Assembly (NCBI RefSeq): GCF_042186555.1
Contig: NC_133332.1
Span: 236,386,015-236,450,014, forward strand
DNA: 64,000 nt
Source of the DNA: Aquarana catesbeiana
Lineage: Eukaryota; Chordata; Amphibia; Anura; Ranidae
Direction: 5' to 3'
Below, piece after piece: positions 1 through 9,510 of the stretch. Below the pieces are notes generated by a model. That model was not told the origin of the DNA. It was given only the letters and a program-made list of their open reading frames with translations, and did no database searches. The position numbers and the translations under genes were made by a program. Numbering within the stretch: position 1 is the first letter of the stretch; each line of letters begins with the position of its first letter.

Positions 1-1
1 C

Positions 2-559
2 TCAGGGTCGTACTATTATAATTACAAGTGGTTCAATAGTATAGTGATGTTGGCGGTAGTGTCGGCTAATTACGAGTTCTTGTATGTGGACGTGGGGAAG
101 AATGGCCGGATGTCCGATGGTGGAGTCATCGCCCAGATGGAGTTCTACAGACGTCTCCAGAATGGCAGCTTGGACTTGCCAGCTCCAGAGGACAATGTTG
201 AAGGACTCCCATTTGTGTTCGTTGCTGATGAAGCATTTGCGCTGGGGGACCACCTGATGCAGCCATTCCCAATGAGGACCCTCACCCCGGAACAGAGGGT
301 TTTAAATTACCGGCTGGCCAGAGCCCGAAGAGTGGTGGAGAACACATTTGGAATCCTGGCCAGCCGGTTCCGCCTATTTATGACACCCATCCATATGGTG
401 GAGTATAAACTGAACCATATTATACTTGCGTGCTGTGTTCTCCATAACTTTTTAAGGAAACATTCGGCCAACTATGCTGGCTCAGTTGGGCCTGAGGCCG
501 GAATCCTACATCAAACCACACTGACGGCGCTTGAAAGTGGCCATCCTGGCTTGCCCTGA
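2..559 (+). CDS. Harbinger DDE transposase, C-terminal part (5' truncated by window, C-terminus frameshifted)
   Basis: The reading frame is already open at base 2 and corresponds to the second exon of the complete transposase at 45804-47979. It would act as the nuclease that excises and inserts the transposon. Visible family features are the D-x-G...S-D-G block near the start, an ADEAF segment, and the VVENTFG motif that carries the catalytic glutamate, followed by a conserved LRKHSANY region. Relative to copy 2 there is a 4-bp deletion near base 556. It shifts the frame to a TGA at 557-559 and removes about the last 27 residues. The first catalytic aspartate (in the GAIDGKH motif of copy 2) lies before the window. 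A polyadenylation-type AATAAA follows near 648. The call is firm because the two copies align closely. Whether this copy is active cannot be judged. Confidence 0.88.
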   Translation, partial: SGSYYYNYKWFNSIVMLAVVSANYEFLYVDVGKNGRMSDGGVIAQMEFYRRLQNGSLDLPAPEDNVEGLPFVFVADEAFALGDHLMQPFPMRTLTPEQRVLNYRLARARRVVENTFGILASRFRLFMTPIHMVEYKLNHIILACCVLHNFLRKHSANYAGSVGPEAGILHQTTLTALESGHPGLP

Positions 560-807
560 GTGCCCGTGATGTCCGGTTACGCTACCTGGAGTTCTTTGCG
601 GGTAGGGGGGCTATCAATATGCCAGACAATCTGTGAAGCCTTTTTATAATAAAAAAACCAAAAAAATTCTTTGTGGACATTTACTGCTTGTGTTTGTTTT
701 AGCTGACCCTGACAGAAATGTGTTGAGTGCAGAAAATGGCGTGATTGTATAACCTTATTATACAAAGCACTGTTGGCTGTTATTTAATAAAATGCAAAAA
801 CACATTT

Positions 808-852
808 CACTACAAGTGCACTTGCAACTGCACTGAAACTGCACTTGTAGTG
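808..852. repeat. Short inverted repeat, conserved in both Harbinger copies
   Basis: Arms CACTACAAGTGCA (808-820) and TGCACTTGTAGTG (840-852) are perfect 13-bp complements around a 19-base loop. The same pair occurs in copy 2 at 45589-45601 and 45621-45633. It lies just beyond the 3' end of the transposase gene. Confidence 0.8.
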
Positions 853-1230
853 CAAAGTGGATTTGCCCTTAGGAAATAACCCCCATTTTCTCAGAAAACA
901 ACAATTACATCACCCCAAAAGTGTTGTAGCGTTGAGACAATAATCCACACATTCTTGATTAAAAATCTTTTTAATACCTGCACAATCACATGTGCATTTA
1001 CCAAATGTTTTTCAAACAAACCAACATGTTTGTTGTATAACAATTTTTGTGGTGGCATTCTCCAAAATCAAAATGTCCATTTTATAGAAAACAGGCCTGT
1101 GTAAAACCAACAAGAAAAGACACAAATCTTGAACTTACAAACGTCACATTTGGTCGAATTTGAAGGCAATATCAGACATGAGTATTTAGGAACTGTGTTT
1201 GATATTGCGTTCAGATGGGGTGAAATCACC

Positions 1231-1460
1231 CCAGGAAAAGCCAAATTTGGAAGATGCACACAAATTTCACAATGTCAACATGTGCTATCTGCCATCAGGG
1301 GGGATCAAGGGACGTGTTTTGGGGGAGCAAGCCCTTCCTCTCAGCTACTTTATAATTGAGGAAGGGGTTGCACCCCCAAAACGCGTCCATTGATCTCCCG
1401 TGATGGCAGATAGCACATGTTGACACACTGTGTGCATCCTCCAAATTTGGCTTTGGGAAA
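1231..1460. repeat. Long inverted repeat between convergent transposase and Myb-like genes
   Basis: Two arms of about 110 bp are imperfectly complementary. The left arm runs from CCAAATTTGG at 1241-1250 through an ATGTGCTATCTGCCATCA block. The right arm returns through TGATGGCAGATAGCACATG to CCAAATTTGG at 1441-1450. The apex is near 1346 (CCTTCCTC / GAGGAAGG). An orthologous hairpin occupies 44986-45208 in copy 2. The rest of 560-1520 shows no gene. Confidence 0.88.
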
Positions 1461-1520
1461 AATCACAAAAACATTTAGCACATTATAGCACACAAAAGAA
1501 GAAAGTGATTTGGAGGGGCT

Positions 1521-2841
1521 TTAAACTCGCCCCAAAACATCAATGATGTTTTTATATTTTGGAATAATATCATTAATGTTTTGCTTTATGATTTCCAATT
1601 GTAAATTACACCCCATGATCTCCCCGATCAGGATCTGGGCACTTTCGGATGTGAAAGGATCTGGATCCACAACCTCACGATCACCTAACAAGAGAGGAAC
1701 CCCAAAAAAAATTAGGTCTAAAAAATATGCCGCCATCCATCTCTTATCTGAGCCTGTGGTCACAGACACTCACCTGTTGTGGTGACTAGTTCCACCACGT
1801 CTTCATCCTCCTGCTCAGCTTGTGTTGGGGGGATTTCACCTTCTTCCAGAGGGGGGGGCTCTGGTCTCCTCGGATGAGGGTTGTCTTCCGAGTCTTTTCT
1901 CCCCTCTTTGTGTAAAACAAAAATGGTATAATTAGCACACAGATATTTAACGTCAGAACTATAAATAGGAAACATTGCTTGGAAGTGTGGTACAATTGTC
2001 AATTTTAGCAGAGTTCCAAGATGTAGCATTTTTAGTGTCCTTTGTCAACATGCAATACTTTACCTGTTTTGTACAAGCTTCACAGATGGAGACCCCCCTA
2101 TAGTATACACTGGAGCACCTGTGTGGCCCCCCTAATAAAAATGGTGTTCTTGTGTCCCACACTAGTGCTCCAGTGTCCAGATGTGAAAACAGCTGCTCAG
2201 TGTCCTCTCCTTACACACAATCTAGTTTGCATTTCATTCTAGTAACAAAGCCATCTACACAACCCAATTCTTTGAAGACAAGTATAGGGCGTCAAAAAGG
2301 GTGGCCAAATGCATATGGGCTAAACAATGGTATTTTATAGTTGGAACGAAAAATGTTGGATCCGAACGAATAATGTGCCCATGAACATGAAAGTTGCCAT
2401 TTTAAACTGTACAACAGTTCCTAAAAGCACATGGAGCAGCACGAACGTAATAAACACAAAAAGAATAGGAACACAGCAAAACTACTTACTTTTTTGCAGC
2501 ACTCTCCGGATCTTTCTGTACTGCTCATGTTCTCGTAATTTCAGGTCCAACCACCGCTTCCTGAGCTGATCTTTCGATCGTCGTATTCCGAAATTCCGGT
2601 GCAGACTCCTGACCACTTTCGCCATGATCTTGGCCTTTCGGACATTGGGGTTGGGGTAAGGCCCATACTTTCCATCATAGTCGGCCTTCTTCATGATGTC
2701 GACCATCTCCAACATCTCCCCAAAGGACATATTTGAGTCCTTAAATCTCCTTCTGGATCGTAACGTTTCAGGCTCCGGCCTTTCCTCCTCCTCCTCCTCC
2801 TCGTTGCTACAATTAGCACGATCCTGCTGTGTCTCCGCCAT
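1521..2841 (-). CDS. Myb/SANT-like DNA-binding protein of Harbinger, 3 exons, intact
   Basis: Predicted exons are 2841-2490, 1905-1774 and 1684-1521, joined by introns with GT-AG ends (donors AAAAAA|GTAAGT and ACAG|GTGAGT). They total 648 nt, a 215-residue protein. Harbinger transposons typically encode such a protein next to the transposase; in characterised relatives it binds the transposon ends and helps bring the transposase to the nucleus. An acidic E-rich stretch lies near residue 20. A basic Myb/SANT-like trihelix segment spans roughly residues 38-105 (MSFGEMLEMVDIM... to RKRWLDLKLRE). A proline/glutamate-rich linker follows, then a conserved end with TSESAQILIGEIMG. The start at 2841 matches the homologous ATG of copy 2; an upstream in-frame ATG at 2856 is possible. 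It is divergent from the MADF gene and converges on the transposase. Exon 2 acceptor choice is inferred from frame continuity. Confidence 0.82.
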
Positions 2842-3131
2842 GTGCTCTTCTCCCACTGCGCCGAACGAAAAGGGGCGGGGAATAGACTAGAAAGAACGTT
2901 AGGGGCGGGCGAAGTTATACGCATGCGCAGTGTGTATAAAGAGTAACACACGTGCGTATTACGTACGATCTGTGAGCGGAGGAAGGAGCATCGGAGACGC
3001 CGATCGTGATAACGAAGGTAAGATCTAAACTTGCGCCTATACTGCTTCGAAATGGAAGCCTATATTGTAACAAGATTAGGGGAGTTTGGCCTGACATTAG
3101 GGTTTTTCTTGTGTTGTGTCTTGCAGAGAAA
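2842..3131. promoter_or_regulatory. Bidirectional promoter between Myb-like and MADF genes
   Basis: The divergent intergenic segment contains GC boxes (GGGGCGGG near 2874 and 2902), a palindromic CGCATGCGC (2920-2928, NRF1-like) and TATAAA at 2935-2940 pointing toward the MADF gene. A probable noncoding first exon ends near 3017 at a GTAAGATC donor. Its intron ends at TCTTGCAG (near 3126), just before the MADF ATG. The same elements (TATATAAA, GCGCATGCG, GC boxes) occur in inverted order in copy 2 at 43336-43626. Conservation in both copies supports function; promoter activity itself is inferred. Confidence 0.65.
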
Positions 3132-4332
3132 ATGGATGGGTTCAACGACCACAATTTCCTGCCCCTGTTCATAGACAAGTACAGGGAGCTGCCCTGTCTG
3201 TGGCAAGTGAGACACCCCCACTATATTCACAAACAGAAGAGGCAGGCAGCGCTGGAGAAACTGCTGGAGTTGGTGACGCCAGTGGTCCCCACAGCAACCA
3301 TCCCCTATTTAAAAGCCAAAATTGGTGGCCTGAGGAGCACTTATCTTAGGGAGCGCAAGAAGGTCACAGATTCCCAGAGGTCCGGAGCTGCAGCAGATGA
3401 TGTTTATGTCCCCAAGCTGTGGTACTACGAGAGACTGCGATTTCTGTCAGACCACACTGAAGTCAGGGAATCCCTCTCTACTCTTCCTTCCACTCTTCCT
3501 TCCACCCAAGCTGAGGCTTCCGATGTCCAACCTGGGCCTTCCAGCCAGGAAGAAGTGGAGGAGCCCAGCTGGAGTCAGGTATAGCATTATTCTACTGATT
3601 TCTGGGCAATAAATAAACGATGTTTACTAGATGTTATTATTGATCGCTAATTGCTGATAAAAAAAAGTGTTTTACATATCAATAGACAGTAGTGGGCACC
3701 CAAAATTTGGACACAAATGAAAAATGCTGGGCTCAGAAGGATAGTCTGTTATATTTGTTAACATTCAATTTGCAACAGTCAGGAGGTGAAAATTGTGTGT
3801 GATTGATAGAAAAAATACTAAAACTATGTCCCTTTTTTATACACAGGAAGACCTCTGCCAGGAGGAGGTTGTGGAATGTGGCAGTCAGGAGGAGGCGGAG
3901 ATTAGTGGCAGCCAGGAGGAGGCGGGGCTAAGTGTCAGCCAGGAGAAGCCTGGGACAAGTCGCAGCCTGACTGAGTCTCAGGTCCCTCCCCTCCGCCTGC
4001 CACATAAACGAGCCAGGAAGGCCACTCCGAGTCCCGTGCAGGATTCAGCGTTCAGGCTGATCCAAGAGTCTTCTGCATCCCTCAGAGCCTTACCAGCTCC
4101 TGAAGAGGCCTTTGCCTGCATGGCTGCCACCAAACTGCAGGGCATGCAGGAGGGTCAACGCAGGCTCTGTGAGGACCTTCTGTACAAAGTCCTACGTAAG
4201 GGGGTGAGTGGGGAACTAACACCCAAGACGGATGTCATTGAGATGGACGATCCTCCTCCTCCTCCTGCTGCCACAACTCCACCACCAGAGCCACAGCGTG
4301 GAAGGAAGCGTGGAAGGAAGACCAAAGAGTGA
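3132..4332 (+). CDS. MADF-domain protein of Harbinger, intact, 2 coding exons
   Basis: Coding exons are 3132-3578 and 3847-4332. They join in phase 0 (CAG|GTATAG donor, TTATACACAG acceptor) to give 310 residues. The N-terminal ~95 residues are a MADF domain (Myb/SANT relative found in Adf-1): FIDKYRELPCLW, then HPHY, then KIGGLRSTYLRERKK. The middle is Ser/Glu rich with SQEE repeats. The C-terminal third is helical with a proline run and ends in a basic RGRKRGRK tail, resembling the MADF-plus-tail proteins that bind DNA. A second DNA-binding accessory protein in addition to the Myb-like one is unusual for a Harbinger, where two genes are the norm. The role is inferred as end-binding or transcription control. 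Copy 2 carries a homologous gene at 41601-43335 that is split by a MITE. Confidence 0.85.
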
Positions 4333-4590
4333 TGGCCCTGGGTTCAGTCTGGTCTGACAGAAGATGCAGTCTCTCGTATGACCACAGCCTGGGGACACAG
4401 ATGTCATCTGCTGCTTTCCGGATCTCTGGGACTTCTGGACCACACTGCCCTCCCTTAGATAAGGACTCCTCAGGCCACCAATTTTGCTTAAAAAAAGTTG
4501 ATGTCTGCCCTGGGGGTCCAAGGCTTCACCCACTTCTGCAGTTTCTCCAGCGTTGCCTCCCTCTTTGTTTAGTTGTGACCCCTTCATAAA
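4230..4590 (-). pseudogene. Inverted duplicate of MADF exon, antisense to the MADF 3' end
   Basis: Read on the minus strand, this segment resembles the MADF exon just upstream: KIGGLRSPYLREG, QRSGKQQMTSV and LPSTLPSTL correspond to KIGGLRSTYLRER, QRSGAAADDV and LPSTLPSTL of the MADF gene. It has no start in context and drifts out of frame, so I call it a fragment. It overlaps the end of the MADF coding region, so the basic RGRKRGRK tail is encoded opposite the LPSTLPST repeat. A related inverted fragment lies in copy 2 at 41358-41700. Confidence 0.72.
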
Positions 4591-5042
4591 ATTTTTTAGA
4601 TAAATTCTACTCTCCTGTGTGTGTTTTCATCCAAAAAGGACAGTTTGTTGGTGACGATTCAGGTACATTTCTAACATAAAATGTGAAATTAACAAGAGAC
4701 AACAACACCAAACAATCTCCTACAGATTAAATAGAACAACATATCAATGGTGTTGTGGGAACTTGACACAAAAAACACACACAAAAATTTTCGGGAGTAC
4801 AAATCAAAATCGCAAAAAAAATAAAAATAAAATACAAACACAAAAAAAGAATCTACATTAAAGCCAAAAAATATATAAAAAATATACAAAAATATGTTGT
4901 TAGATGTGAGAAATCAAAATATATTGAGGGAATCACGATAAATAGTAAAGAAATAAGTTTGTGAGAAGTGTGTGTGAATATGAGCAGCAAAACTACTTAA
5001 TTCTTGTCACATTATAAAGAAGAAGAGATTGCGCTGTATTAA
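4591..5042. other. A-rich subterminal DNA of Harbinger copy 1, no gene
   Basis: No coding potential is seen. A-rich runs surround GGTGTTGTGG and ACTTGACACA, which recur in the remnant at 8225-8846 and, inverted, in copy 2 near 41150-41190. It therefore belongs to the transposon. Confidence 0.6.
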
Positions 5043-5547
5043 AGGGGTTGTAAAGGTAACATTTTTTTTTTTTTAAAATAACAAACATGTTATACTTACC
5101 TTCACTGTGCAGCTCGTTCTGCACAGAGTGGCCCTGAACCTGGTCTTCTGGGGTCCCTCGGCGGCTGTTTCAGCTCCTCCCCGCAAGCATTAACCACCTT
5201 AATGCGAGCTCCCTCGCATGGTGGTTAGTGCTTGCGGGCACGCTCCCGTGATACAGCCGGCGGCTATAGCCGCTCACTGTATCACTCGGCCCTGCCCCCC
5301 AGCGCGCCGTGTCATTGGATGTGATTGACATCAGCGCGAGCCAATGGCTGCGCTGCTTCCAATCCATCCACTGTAGCCAATCAGCGGCCAGGGTGAGCGG
5401 AGAAATAGATGTCGGGAACGCGAAGCTGACTTTCGAGGCGTCAGGTAAGTAAAACGGGGGGGCTGGGGCGGCGGTATTGTCAGAAGTTTTTTCACCTTAA
5501 TGCATAGAATGCATTAAGGTGAAAAAATGTTTACCTTTACAACCCCT
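5043..5547. mobile_element. TTAA-flanked MITE nested in Harbinger copy 1
   Basis: Starts AGGGGTTGTAAAGGTAA and ends TTACCTTTACAACCCCT, flanked by TTAA at 5039-5042 and 5548-5551. The uninterrupted site in copy 2 (near 40878) has a single TTAA, which proves insertion. TTAA duplication suggests piggyBac-type mobilisation. No ORF. It contains the strong splice-donor sequence CAG|GTAAGT near 5443 on plus and AAG|GTAAGT near 5097 on minus. Confidence 0.88.
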
Positions 5548-5551
5548 TTAA

Positions 5552-5864
5552 ACCATTTTTAACATTGCAGCGTGACGAAAGTGCTGTATCCATTGCGAAC
5601 GCTAAGTTTACCAGAACGAGCTGTTCCGTCTTGGAATTTCTTCTGAGCATGCGTGGCACTTTGTGCGTCGGAACAGGCCACACACGGTCGGAATTGACGC
5701 GATCGGATTTTGTTGTCGGAAAATTTTATCTCCTGCTCTCCAACTTTGTGTGTCAGAAAATCCGATGGAAAATGTCCGATGGAGCCCACACACGGTCGGA
5801 ATTTCCGACAACACGCTCCGATCGGATATTTTCCATCGGAAAATCCGACCGTGTGTACGGGGCA
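5552..5864. repeat. Right terminal and subterminal repeats of Harbinger copy 1
   Basis: Multiple ACACACGGTCGGAATT-type motifs occur in both orientations (near 5681, 5790 and 5845), ending in the terminal TGTGTACGGGGCA. The block is the mirror of 40565-40850 in copy 2. Such subterminal repeats are the likely binding sites of the Myb-like or MADF proteins (inference). Confidence 0.75.
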
Positions 5865-5868
5865 TTAC

Positions 5869-7017
5869 GGTGTACTTTGCCAACCTGCCCCCGCAGCTAT
5901 GGAGGCGGAGGTCTTATGGAGGATGCAGCAAGTGCTGACTGACCTTGATGAACCTGTTTCTGCATTGGATGATCTTGGATGGAGGAATGTGCCTGACCAG
6001 CAGAATGCCAGAGAATCGGCAGTGGAAAATCTGAAGATTGCCGTCCCCAAACCTGAAGTGCTGACAACAGGGCAGAGCTCTGCTAACCTCTGCCCAGCAC
6101 TGATAGCATCTTCTGGGTTCCACGGAGAGGAGATGGTGAACCTTTATCCCCAGACACCAGTTGCAGAGACAGGGGATTTGATAGACTTTTCTGCTGAGGA
6201 AGAACAACCTGGTGAGCCTCCAGCAGAAGATGAGCTGTTATTAGGGCCAAACTTCACTATGCTCTGTCCAGCATCAACAGAAGTATCTGTGAAGTTACAA
6301 GGAACTTCCCCAGCTGAAGCACTGGCAACCGGACAGAGGGTCCAAGATCTCTGCCCTACACCTGCGTCGGTTCCGGAGGCTCAGGGTGAGAAGGAGGTGG
6401 TCACTTCCCAGCAGCAGATCAGGATACAGGGGGAGAAGGGAGAGGAGGTGTTCGTCGTCCCTCCCCAACAGTTAGCCGGAGCAGATGGTGTGTGGTTTCC
6501 AGCAGAAGGGCTGGCAACAGGGCCGAGTACTGCTGGACTTTGCCCTCAACTAACAGAGCATGGATGTCCTGTGAAGGTGGATGGAACTTCAGTCTCCACC
6601 TGTATACCCCAGGGATGCTGGGCAGTCGGCCCAGATCCCCAACAGCATGACGGAGTGAGCCCAGACACCCTGTCTTCTCTCCAGTGGCAGAAAGGACTCC
6701 AGGGAGAAGGGCCAGTCCAGGCCTCTCCCCAGCGGCAGATATGTTCTCTGAGAGAGGCAGAGGTTGGCTGGGTGAGTAATGCTTTGTTTGGAACAATTTG
6801 TTTGGGGTACTGTGTGGGTACAGGCATTAGAGGACTGGAACTACTGACTAACTTTGGAGTCAACCCATCTGGGGTCTCTTCCTGTGTTAGTCTCCTGCCA
6901 AAAGGGGAGAAATGTGACAGACCTAGCCGGGAGAGAGACTTTTGGAGGGGACTGTATGCTAGCCTCTTGCCGATCGATCGGGGGCCCTTGCATTTGGGAG
7001 AACGGTGCTCTTTGTGA
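5869..7017 (+). CDS. Family A gag-position protein with repeated ATGQ...LCP modules (5' partial)
   Basis: An open frame enters from the Harbinger junction (GVLCQPAPAAMEAEVL) and runs 382 residues, ending inside the 3' LTR. I do not recognise a domain. Its clear feature is a short motif repeated several times: TTGQSSANLCP, NFTMLCP, ATGQRVQDLCP, ATGPSTAGLCP, plus LCQPAP and NLYPQTP variants. The motif sits in Glu/Gln/Ser/Pro-rich, probably disordered sequence with SQQQ and PPQQL runs. The same modules are found in the degraded copy at 18710-22109. Position between a Harbinger-severed 5' half and the polypurine tract suggests a Gag-like or accessory product of a non-autonomous element. Function unknown. 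Confidence 0.6.
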   Translation, partial: GVLCQPAPAAMEAEVLWRMQQVLTDLDEPVSALDDLGWRNVPDQQNARESAVENLKIAVPKPEVLTTGQSSANLCPALIASSGFHGEEMVNLYPQTPVAETGDLIDFSAEEEQPGEPPAEDELLLGPNFTMLCPASTEVSVKLQGTSPAEALATGQRVQDLCPTPASVPEAQGEKEVVTSQQQIRIQGEKGEEVFVVPPQQLAGADGVWFPAEGLATGPSTAGLCPQLTEHGCPVKVDGTSVSTCIPQGCWAVGPDPQQHDGVSPDTLSSLQWQKGLQGEGPVQASPQRQICSLREAEVGWVSNALFGTICLGYCVGTGIRGLELLTNFGVNPSGVSSCVSLLPKGEKCDRPSRERDFWRGLYASLLPIDRGPLHLGERCSL

Positions 7018-7716
7018 GCTGTATGCCTGGGGACTCTTGAGGTGGTATTACTGTGGATTCGGGTCCTGGTCCCCCAGGACACACAGACTCTGGGGACCCT
7101 GGATTTGCCATATTGGAATAGTGGCTGATTCATAATGCTGGGACAGATATGGTTAGGAGATGCTGATGTAAATTCCAACACCTGTCTGTCTATTGTCTGC
7201 TAAAATGTGTATTGTAAATAAGTCTACTATGGGATCTAAGAGTCATTAGATCCCCATTGTTATTTGTGTCAATTAACTCTGCTATTGTGTGAAGAAGAGT
7301 CTATGTTGATTGTGATAATGTTGATTGGATTTTCTGAACTACAAGACGGCCAGTCTGGCCTAACAGTCATGTCTGAATCATCTAGGCTGTCTAAAGGGAT
7401 TAGTTAATTAGCTCATGTTAATTAGGTTAATTAGGTTACAGCTGTATTGTTAGAGTAATATGAGCAGGAGGTCTGCACCTCCACTCTGAGTGTATAAAAG
7501 CCTGTATTTTGTCAATAAAGATAGATTCCTGTTTGAACTTACATACAGCCTGCCTGGTGTTTGTTCTGAGCTATCACAACTGGGTTAGAATGGCACATAG
7601 CTGAAGTTCTAATCCCGGAGCATTGGATGACCGAACCATCAGACGTTGCAATCTGATTCTATAGCTGCAGAGGAGTGTCGGGAGAGTGGAACCGAGCGAG
7701 CAAGGGGCTCGTTACA
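6913..7716 (+). repeat. 3' LTR of family A copy 1
   Basis: Begins TGTGACAGACC after the polypurine tract and ends CTCGTTACA. It contains TATAAAAG near 7493 and AATAAAG near 7515, as expected for an LTR promoter and polyadenylation signal. Parts align with the LTRs at 14171 and 22110 (for example TTAGCTCATGTTAATTAGG), but the second half differs, so it is a subfamily. The right boundary is moderately certain. Confidence 0.65.
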
Positions 7717-8170
7717 GATGTGAAACAATACAAGGAGTCATTGATACCACATCTGTTAAATGCTTCTAAAAAACTCATCCCCAAGAAATGGCAAGAAGAG
7801 GAAAGTCCATCAATATGGGAGTGGATTGACTCTGTAGAGGAAACATTTAAAATGGAGTGTTTGAGAACAAACTTCGAAGATAACAATGAAGGGTTTAGAG
7901 TGAAGTGGGATTGTTGGAGGGAGTTTAAAAGATTGTGGAGTTATGTTGATGAAGTAAGATTATAGCTCTATTATGGAGTTAGAAGAATTAATTTTTTTTT
8001 AGGGTGAATACGCAGAGGTTGGCGGGGAGAGGTGGGTGGGAGGGTGGGTGTAGATTAGGTATTAAGGATTGGTATTACTGGGAAAGCTTGGTTGTATTAA
8101 CTTTACTAGTGCATATACTAAGCTACTATGATGTGACAAAGAGTTTGGACAATAATGAGCCATAATGGTG
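7717..8170 (+). mobile_element. L1-type LINE 3' fragment with ORF2 C-terminus and 3' UTR
   Basis: Frame 7717-7965 encodes an 82-residue tail (HLLNASKKLIPKKW, then PSIWEWIDSVEE) with the look of the extreme C-terminus of L1-clade ORF2. It stops at TAG, followed by a 3' UTR-like stretch with a T run near 7991. No reverse transcriptase domain remains. It is 5' truncated by the LTR element. Its strand matches the LTR, but it is a different element from the intact LINE at 26504. Confidence 0.55.
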
Positions 8171-8224
8171 ATTTAAGCTTCCCAAATAGAGATCGCTGAA
8201 GTGGCAAAAAAACAAAAAAAAAAA

Positions 8225-8846
8225 CAAGATAATAATGGTGTTGTGGTAACTTGACACATAAAACCCACCAAAAAAATTAGGGAGATCACCAAAAAAAAAT
8301 AAAAAAATAAAACAGGATATCTTGATTAAAGAAACAACCCCCCAAAAAAATATTCAATATAAAAACCAAAAAAAAATTCTTCTGGAGATCTGACAAAAAT
8401 AAAAAAAAAATATATTCATGAAATCACGAGAAATAATAAAGAAATCAGTTTGTGAGAACTCTGTGTGATTATGAGCAGCAAAACAACTTAATTCTTCTAG
8501 CATTATAAAGAACAAGAGAATGCGCTGCATTAAAAGATTTTAAAATTTACAGCGTGACGAATGTGCTACCTCCATTATGAACGATAGTTTTACCAGACTG
8601 AGCTCTTCCGTCTCATAATTTATTCTGAACATGCGTGGCACTTTGTACGTCGGAATTGAGTACACACGATTGGAATTTGCATGAACGTATTTTGTTGTTG
8701 GAATATTGGAGAACCAGATCTCAAATTTTGTGCAACGGAAATTCCGATAGAAACTGTCCGATGGAGCCTACACACGGTCGGAATTTCCGACAACAAGCAC
8801 CAATCGCACATTTTACATCGTAAAGTCCGACCGTGTGTACGGGGCA
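8225..8846 (+). mobile_element. Harbinger 3'-end remnant
   Basis: Aligns with the right end of Harbinger copy 1: GGTGTTGTGG...ACTTGACACA at its start, ATGAGCAGCAAAAC in the middle, paired ACACGGTCGGAATT motifs, and terminal TGTGTACGGGGCA at 8846 followed by TTA. All genes are lost and the left end is not identifiable. Confidence 0.8.
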
Positions 8847-8849
8847 TTA

Positions 8850-9470
8850 AAGGACAGAGAGTATCCACATCTGTAGCTGCTGACTTTTAATATTAGGGCA
8901 CTTACCTGTCCACAAATTCAGCGGCGTCCTCACCCGAGCTGATCGGCTCTTTGGTGCTGCCACCATCATCTCGGCTAATGGAAACCGGCCGTGAATGCCT
9001 TGCGGCTTCACAGCCCGTTCCCTACTGTGCATGTGGAAAGCGTGCTGCGCTTTGTGAATGGCCTGGCTGCGGGAGAAGGGGGAGGGGAGCTGAACTTCTG
9101 GCTGAGTTCGCTCAGTTCCGCCAGAAGTGGGAGCAGGTACTCATTAAAACCAGGTACCTGCTCCCCTCCGAAAGGTGCCAAATGTGGCAGCGGAGGGGGA
9201 GGGGAGGAGGCAGAGAAACAGTTTGCCTTTTTGGGTGGAGCTCCGCTTTTCCTCACTGCAACCCTCTCCTTTTACTATTTGAAGAAGCCTGTATTTTGTT
9301 ATATGTTTTTCCACCAGCCCACCCCCTGCCTCCATTCTTGCCTAGGCAAAATTGGCTTGTCCCTACTTCTGCAGCCTTGTGGGATGACCCGGTCATATAT
9401 CCTAGGAGGTTGAAGGATTAGGTTAGTGGTGGGGTAAGTTCTTCTTTAAAACCAGTTAGCAACCTCCCTT
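8850..9470 (-). repeat. Dispersed noncoding repeat, no gene
   Basis: GC-rich noncoding sequence with a 12-bp perfect inverted repeat, GGGAGCAGGTAC (9129-9140) and GTACCTGCTCCC (9154-9165). A minus-strand ACAG|GTAAGT splice-donor-like site lies near 8910. Its composition resembles other MITEs here, but I could not define ends. Confidence 0.4.
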
Positions 9471-9509
9471 TAGCAGATTTACTGCTACAGGGCGGCTGCT
9501 GTGCAGGAT

Positions 9510-9510
<1 letters not shown>

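Larger units (their letters stand above)
1..5864 (+). mobile_element. PIF/Harbinger transposon, copy 1 (left end outside window)
   Basis: Three-gene DNA transposon. The right terminus ends in GTGTACGGGGCA at 5864 and is followed by TTA (5865-5867), the 3-bp target type used by PIF/Harbinger elements. Gene order is transposase (+), Myb/SANT-like (-), MADF (+), identical in mirror image to the complete copy at 40565-48453. By comparison with that copy, about 2 kb (transposase exon 1 and the left terminal inverted repeat) lies before the window. A TTAA-flanked MITE is nested at 5043-5547. The flank right of 5867 matches the interior of LTR family A, so the element inserted into a family A copy. 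Confidence 0.9.
5868..7716 (+). mobile_element. LTR retroelement family A, copy 1 (3' part)
   Basis: Interior coding DNA (5869-6912) is followed by a polypurine tract AAAAGGGGAGAAA just before an LTR beginning TGTGACAGACC at 6913. The 5' part was separated by the Harbinger insertion and lies left of the window. The homologous minus-strand element at 14171-22758 confirms the boundaries. No protease, reverse transcriptase or integrase is seen before the polypurine tract. Confidence 0.78.

Noticed and set aside
8951..9421. Plus-strand ORFs of 140-156 residues
   Set aside because: GC-rich repeat sequence with a strong inverted repeat, open in several frames by composition and lacking any domain.
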